Assembly: GCA_003452965.1 (NCBI GenBank)
Contig: DMMW01000040.1
Coordinates: forward strand, 27,577-45,445
Direction of reading: 5' to 3'
Origin: Elusimicrobiota bacterium
Lineage (GTDB): Bacteria; Elusimicrobiota; UBA8919
DNA length: 17,869 bases
The translations under genes were made by a program, and so were the position numbers. The notes beneath the pieces were generated by a model. That model was given only the letters and a program-made list of their open reading frames with translations. It was not told the origin of the DNA and searched no databases. Below, piece after piece: positions 15,014 to 17,869 of this stretch; positions within the stretch are counted from its first letter, which is position 1, and each line of letters opens with the position of its first letter.

Positions 15014-15466
15014 ATGAATTACGATATTTTTTTTATGCAAGAGGCGATAAAGGAAGCGGAAAAAGCAGCAAAAAAAAATGAGGTTCCGGTCGGATGTGTA
15101 ATAACAAAAAATAATAAAATAATATCTCGCGCTCACAACCTTACAAAAAAAGAAAATGATTCCACAGCACACGCAGAAATTATAGCTATTAGAAAAGCTG
15201 AGAGAAAAACAGGTAATTATCGCTTGACAAATTGTGATATGTATGTTACAATTGAACCATGCCCTATGTGTGCAGGTGCACTAATTTGGGCCCGTATAAA
15301 TAAGGTTTTTTACGGTGCTTGCGACAAAAAAGCAGGTGCATGCGGAAGTGTTGTAAATATTGTAAATAGTAACAGATTCAATCACACTGCAATAGTAAAA
15401 AGCGGACTACTCCAAGCTAAATGTACCAAAATAATTAAAAATTTTTTCAAGAAAAAACGCAAATGA
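15014..15466 (+). CDS. tadA: tRNA-specific adenosine deaminase TadA
   Basis: Deaminates A34 to inosine in tRNA-Arg(ACG) so that it can read CGU, CGC and CGA. With the ATG at 15014 the protein has 150 residues, normal for the family. The frame is open further upstream to an ATG at 14903, but the extra 37 residues come from the palindromic segment and align with no TadA N-terminus. Zinc-site motifs are H53-A-E55 (proton-shuttling Glu) and PCPMC with C83 and C86. EVPVGCVI (23-30), AHN (40-42) and ALIWARI are typical too. The purine-rich ggggga at 15001-15006 acts as ribosome binding site, and the A of the start codon is the last base of an octamer unit. The stop overlaps the next start (ATGA). 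The substrate tRNA gene lies just upstream. Confidence 0.95.
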   Translation: MNYDIFFMQEAIKEAEKAAKKNEVPVGCVITKNNKIISRAHNLTKKENDSTAHAEIIAIRKAERKTGNYRLTNCDMYVTIEPCPMCAGALIWARINKVFYGACDKKAGACGSVVNIVNSNRFNHTAIVKSGLLQAKCTKIIKNFFKKKRK

Positions 15467-16032
15467 AATATAAGAATATTTTTTTAATTTTAACTTTTAA
15501 CTTTTTACTTTTTTCTTGCCTTTATTCCGCTGATTTAGGCATAGATGTTGGGAATAAGACAATAGACTTTTCATTAAATAAATTATCTTCAACAACCAGT
15601 TTCAAAATTTCGGAATATATAAATAAAAAACCTGTTTTGATTAATTTCTTTGCTACCTGGTGTCCTTACTGTGTACAGGAAATACCTGAATTAAACAGAT
15701 TTTATAAAGAATATAATGACAAAGGGCTAATAATTGTATCCATAAATATTCAGGAAAAATATAAAAAAGTTGAGAGTTTTGCAAAGGCAAAAAAAATTCT
15801 ATATGAAGTTTTATTTGACAGTAATGCAGAGGTTTCAAACAAATTCAAAGTTTACGGGATTCCTACTAATATATTAGTTGATTCAAAAGGAATTATTGTG
15901 TTCCGCGGGAACAACTTGCCTGAAGAAAAAGAAATCGAAAAAATTTTACCTAAACAAAAAAATGTTAAACCATTAAAGAAAAAAAGTCAGGAGATAGATG
16001 CCTCGCAAGGAAAGACAAAAAAAAAGAAATAA
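15463..16032 (+). CDS. TlpA/ResA-like thioredoxin-fold protein, exported
   Basis: 189 residues. An N-terminal hydrophobic signal (about 5-19) ends in LFSC (16-19), a possible but imperfect lipobox, or it may be cleaved after SA at 22-23. The thioredoxin fold shows FFATWCPYC with redox C67 and C70 and the cis-proline segment YGIPTNILV. A long lysine-rich tail (about 170-189) is unusual. Such proteins reduce disulfides in the envelope, for example in cytochrome c maturation or oxidative repair. The partner is not evident here. The ATG overlaps the tadA stop, and its last 35 bases overlap the following flavoprotein gene in another frame, across a run of nine A. Confidence 0.85.
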   Translation: MKYKNIFLILTFNFLLFSCLYSADLGIDVGNKTIDFSLNKLSSTTSFKISEYINKKPVLINFFATWCPYCVQEIPELNRFYKEYNDKGLIIVSINIQEKYKKVESFAKAKKILYEVLFDSNAEVSNKFKVYGIPTNILVDSKGIIVFRGNNLPEEKEIEKILPKQKNVKPLKKKSQEIDASQGKTKKKK

Positions 16033-16588
16033 AAGAATTAAAGTTATCGGAATATCCGCGGGTGCAACACCTAATAGCAGGAGTGAATTATTATTAAACT
16101 CGCTCCTTGATAAGTTTTTGAAAGTTGGTTATAAAATTAGTAAAATAGCAGTTAGGGATCTAAAAATATCATTTTGCGACGGTTTCAAAGGATGCGAAAA
16201 GACGGGAATTTGTAAATGGCATGATGATATGCGGATTATAGAAAAAGGGATACTATCTTCAGATATAATTGTAGTTTCTTCCCCGATATATTTTACTTCG
16301 TTACCCGCAAAACTGAAGGCGATAATTGACAGGTGCCAGGTTTATTGGATTAGGAAATATATCTTAAAGGATTTCAATTTTAAGTTGAAAAAAGGTCTTT
16401 TTATTTCGGTAGCAGGAGGAACGCCAGATTTTAGTCATGCGAAAGCAATTATCAAAGCATTTTTCAGTGTTTTTAATATTAAATTAGTCGGGAAATATTA
16501 TCTTCCAAATACGGACATTATTAAAAAAGAAGAGTTCATTAAAAACATAAATGAAGTTAAAAAATTAATTAAGGAGGTTGTAAAATGA
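15998..16588 (+). CDS. NADPH-dependent FMN reductase / iron-sulfur flavoprotein-like
   Basis: 196 residues with a flavodoxin-like fold: the FMN phosphate loop GISAGATPNSRSE (18-30) and the conserved SSPIYFTSLPAKLKAIIDR (94-112). Between them, three cysteines (C60, C66, C72) and a DDM sequence lie in the place where iron-sulfur flavoproteins carry their cluster motif. The spacing (Cx5Cx5C) is not the compact cluster form, so a bound cluster is doubtful. The start has a good AGGAG site (15989-15993), which confirms the 35-base overlap with the preceding gene. The N-terminus is strongly basic because of the A-rich overlap. The ferredoxin start overlaps its stop (ATGA), so electron transfer between the two is a reasonable inference. 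Confidence 0.8.
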   Translation: MPRKERQKKRNKRIKVIGISAGATPNSRSELLLNSLLDKFLKVGYKISKIAVRDLKISFCDGFKGCEKTGICKWHDDMRIIEKGILSSDIIVVSSPIYFTSLPAKLKAIIDRCQVYWIRKYILKDFNFKLKKGLFISVAGGTPDFSHAKAIIKAFFSVFNIKLVGKYYLPNTDIIKKEEFIKNINEVKKLIKEVVK

Positions 16589-16770
16589 AAGCAGTTGTTG
16601 ACAAAGATTTATGTACTGGTTGTGGATTATGTGCCGATTCGTGTCCCGATGTTTTTGAGATGCAGGATGCAATAGCGGTAGTTAAAGCGACTCCGGTTCC
16701 TGCAAATGCAGAAGAATGTACAAAACAAGCTGTAGTTGATTGTCCAGTTGAAGCTATAAAAGTAGAATAA
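16585..16770 (+). CDS. [4Fe-4S] ferredoxin, Thermotoga-like single-cluster type
   Basis: 61 residues. C10-x2-C13-x2-C16 plus C53 (in CPVEAI) form one [4Fe-4S] site. C20 and C45 match the positions that form a disulfide in the single-cluster ferredoxin of Thermotoga maritima, as I remember it. A perfect AAGGAGG site precedes the ATG, suggesting high expression. It lies between a flavoprotein and subunits of 2-oxoacid:ferredoxin oxidoreductase, so it is the likely electron acceptor of that enzyme. Confidence 0.9.
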   Translation: MKAVVDKDLCTGCGLCADSCPDVFEMQDAIAVVKATPVPANAEECTKQAVVDCPVEAIKVE

Positions 16771-16811
16771 TACACGGTTCTATTTTGTTTTTATTATAAT
16801 CGGAGTGACTA

Positions 16812-17384
16812 ATGAAAGATATTATTGAAATAAGGTGGCACGGCAGAGGTGGCCAAGGCGCTAAAACAGCTGCACTTCTTTTTGCCGAAGCAGCATTAGC
16901 AACCGGAAAATATATTCAGGGCTTTCCAGAATATGGTCCGGAAAGGATGGGTGCTCCGGTACAAGCCTTTAATCGGTTGTCGGATAAACCTATAACGCTT
17001 CATTGCGGCATTACAAATCCGGATTTTGTTGTTGTACTTGATCCGACACTTATTAAAACTGTAGATGTAATTGCAGGACTTGCGGATACGGGTGCAATAA
17101 TAGTGAATACGGAAAAAACTGCAGCTGAAATGAAAAAAGAGCTAAATTTTAACGGTAAAGTCTTCGCTATTAACGCATCAAAAATAGCAAAAGAATGTTT
17201 CGGAAAAGAAATACCGAATACACCGATGATGGGAGCGCTTGTAAAAGTAACAAAATTTCTTGATATAAATGGCGTATTAGAAGATACTACAAAGAAACTT
17301 CAGAAGAAATTCTTGCATAAACCCGAAATCATTGACGGCAATATAAAATCAATAAAACGGGCATATGACGAAATCAGCGGATAA
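16812..17384 (+). CDS. porG: Pyruvate/2-oxoacid:ferredoxin oxidoreductase, gamma subunit
   Basis: 190 residues. Starts with IEIRWHGRGGQGAKTAA (the GRGGQG motif at 11-16), then GFPEYGPERMGAPVQAFNRLS and a Rossmann-like middle, ending with a short helical tail. This is the gamma subunit of four-subunit POR/VOR-type enzymes, which oxidise pyruvate or related 2-oxoacids to acyl-CoA with reduction of ferredoxin. It follows the ferredoxin gene by 41 bases. The substrate (pyruvate, branched 2-oxoacids) cannot be decided without the alpha and beta subunits, which should lie downstream of the window. Confidence 0.93.
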   Translation: MKDIIEIRWHGRGGQGAKTAALLFAEAALATGKYIQGFPEYGPERMGAPVQAFNRLSDKPITLHCGITNPDFVVVLDPTLIKTVDVIAGLADTGAIIVNTEKTAAEMKKELNFNGKVFAINASKIAKECFGKEIPNTPMMGALVKVTKFLDINGVLEDTTKKLQKKFLHKPEIIDGNIKSIKRAYDEISG

Positions 17385-17423
17385 ATAAAGTTTGTAGTTT
17401 CTAGTTCATAGTTCATTGTAGTT

Positions 17424-17466
17424 GCTGACCTTGCTTGCCCGACTACGGTTTAGTGTAGGGGTCAGC
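17424..17466. repeat. Hairpin repeat between porG and porD
   Basis: Stem gctgacc (17424-17430) with ggtcagc (17460-17466), and an inner ctac/gtag pair (17443-17446 with 17455-17458). It is more GC-rich than the genes around it and is preceded by short tagttcatagttca repeats (about 17397-17418). It interrupts an operon, so it is more likely a dispersed repeat than a terminator. Confidence 0.45.
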
Positions 17467-17502
17467 GATATTAGAACACTTCATTAAAAAGTGGGTATAA
17501 AC

Positions 17503-17790
17503 ATGGAAAAAAAATTAGGTTGGAAGGAATTGCCGGAAGGCGATATTTTGGAAGAAGGAACAGCTAGGAAATTTAAAACCGGAGATTGGAGAAATAAAAG
17601 AGCGGTTTATCATCCTGAAAAATGTATTCAATGTTTTATCTGTTGGATAAATTGTCCAGATACCGCGATTATAGTAAAAGACGGAAAAGTAGTCGGTATT
17701 AATTACGATTATTGCAAAGGTTGTGGGATATGTGCAAGGGAATGTCCGCCAAAAGCAACGGCAATAACGATGGAAGAAGAAAAAAAGTAA
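17503..17790 (+). CDS. porD: Pyruvate/2-oxoacid:ferredoxin oxidoreductase, delta subunit (2x[4Fe-4S])
   Basis: 95 residues from the ATG at 17503. A GTG 12 bases upstream is in frame but adds only MGIN, and neither start has a strong ribosome binding site. Two cluster motifs are complete: CIQCFICWINCP (C41, C44, C47, C51) and CKGCGICARECPPKA (C71, C74, C77, C81). This is the ferredoxin-like subunit that carries electrons out of the POR enzyme. The gamma-delta order is typical, with alpha and beta expected next. An insert-like spacer of 118 bases with a hairpin separates it from porG. Confidence 0.92.
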   Translation: MEKKLGWKELPEGDILEEGTARKFKTGDWRNKRAVYHPEKCIQCFICWINCPDTAIIVKDGKVVGINYDYCKGCGICARECPPKATAITMEEEKK

Positions 17791-17794
17791 AAAT

Positions 17795-17829
17795 GATTAC
17801 ACAGATTTTCAAAATCGATTACGCGGATT
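17795..17829. repeat. Two direct copies of a dispersed 13-mer
   Basis: gattacacagatt (17795-17807) and gattacgcggatt (17817-17829) are two versions of the 13-mer that builds the dyad in the rplM leader (11213-11323). They lie just after the porD stop. No gene is visible in 17791-17869, where the next gene probably has not yet begun. Confidence 0.6.
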
Positions 17830-17869
17830 TAAAACAAGGGTAAAGTGTCTATATTATGGGACCCTTCGT

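Noticed and set aside
17491..17502. GTG start for porD four codons upstream
   Set aside because: It adds only MGIN, has no better ribosome binding site, and the ATG at 17503 is the more usual start. It cannot be fully excluded.

Overview
The window is a low-GC bacterial fragment in which every gene I can support lies on the + strand. Signal peptides, a probable outer-membrane beta-barrel, a type IV prepilin domain and a secreted thioredoxin fold point to a diderm (Gram-negative type) cell. A ferredoxin next to 2-oxoacid:ferredoxin oxidoreductase subunits points to an anaerobic or fermentative metabolism. Gene style (short HAMP protein, DUF2723-TPR protein, CHASE2 cyclase, short GC-rich hairpin repeats between genes) recalls uncultivated lineages such as Elusimicrobiota or Omnitrophota. 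That assignment is an impression, not a result.

Layout. 1-201: hairpin-rich, non-coding. 202-2919: cell-envelope genes (beta-barrel-like protein, an exported protein with a possible CsgG/LpoB-like fold, an N-acetylmuramoyl-L-alanine amidase with all catalytic residues). 2952-7782: tRNA modification gene mnmG, a polytopic DUF2723-TPR membrane protein, and an rsmG frame that runs without a stop into a complete type IV prepilin. 7783-8111: hairpins, tRNA-Arg(TCG), an octamer tandem array and a near-consensus promoter. 8112-8909: PilZ protein and a small HAMP membrane protein. 9075-11105: NAD-dependent epimerase family protein and asd. 11106-12130: consensus promoter, a long structured leader, then rplM-rpsI. 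12172-14603: CHASE2 adenylate/guanylate cyclase and a DUF3307 membrane protein. 14604-15013: dyad, tRNA-Arg(ACG), octamer remnants and an imperfect palindromic element. 15014-16032: tadA and a TlpA-like thioredoxin. 15998-17790: flavoprotein, [4Fe-4S] ferredoxin, porG, porD (the alpha and beta subunits are presumably downstream, outside the window).

Functional threads. Translation and tRNA decoding recur: mnmG, rsmG, rplM, rpsI, tadA and two tRNA-Arg genes. The second tRNA carries the A34 anticodon that TadA deaminates and sits directly before tadA. Nucleotide second-messenger signalling also recurs: a PilZ domain (c-di-GMP) and a class III cyclase (cAMP or cGMP). The type IV pilin domain and the PilZ protein are consistent with a pilus or secretion system encoded elsewhere.

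The most unusual points are: (a) the RsmG-prepilin fusion, whose junction carries a normal prepilin cleavage site; (b) two tRNA-Arg genes 6.8 kb apart that differ at only three bases, one anticodon change plus one compensatory acceptor pair; (c) octamer repeats and a palindromic insert that supply the tadA start region; (d) a nested dyad built from a dispersed 13-mer inside the rplM-rpsI leader.
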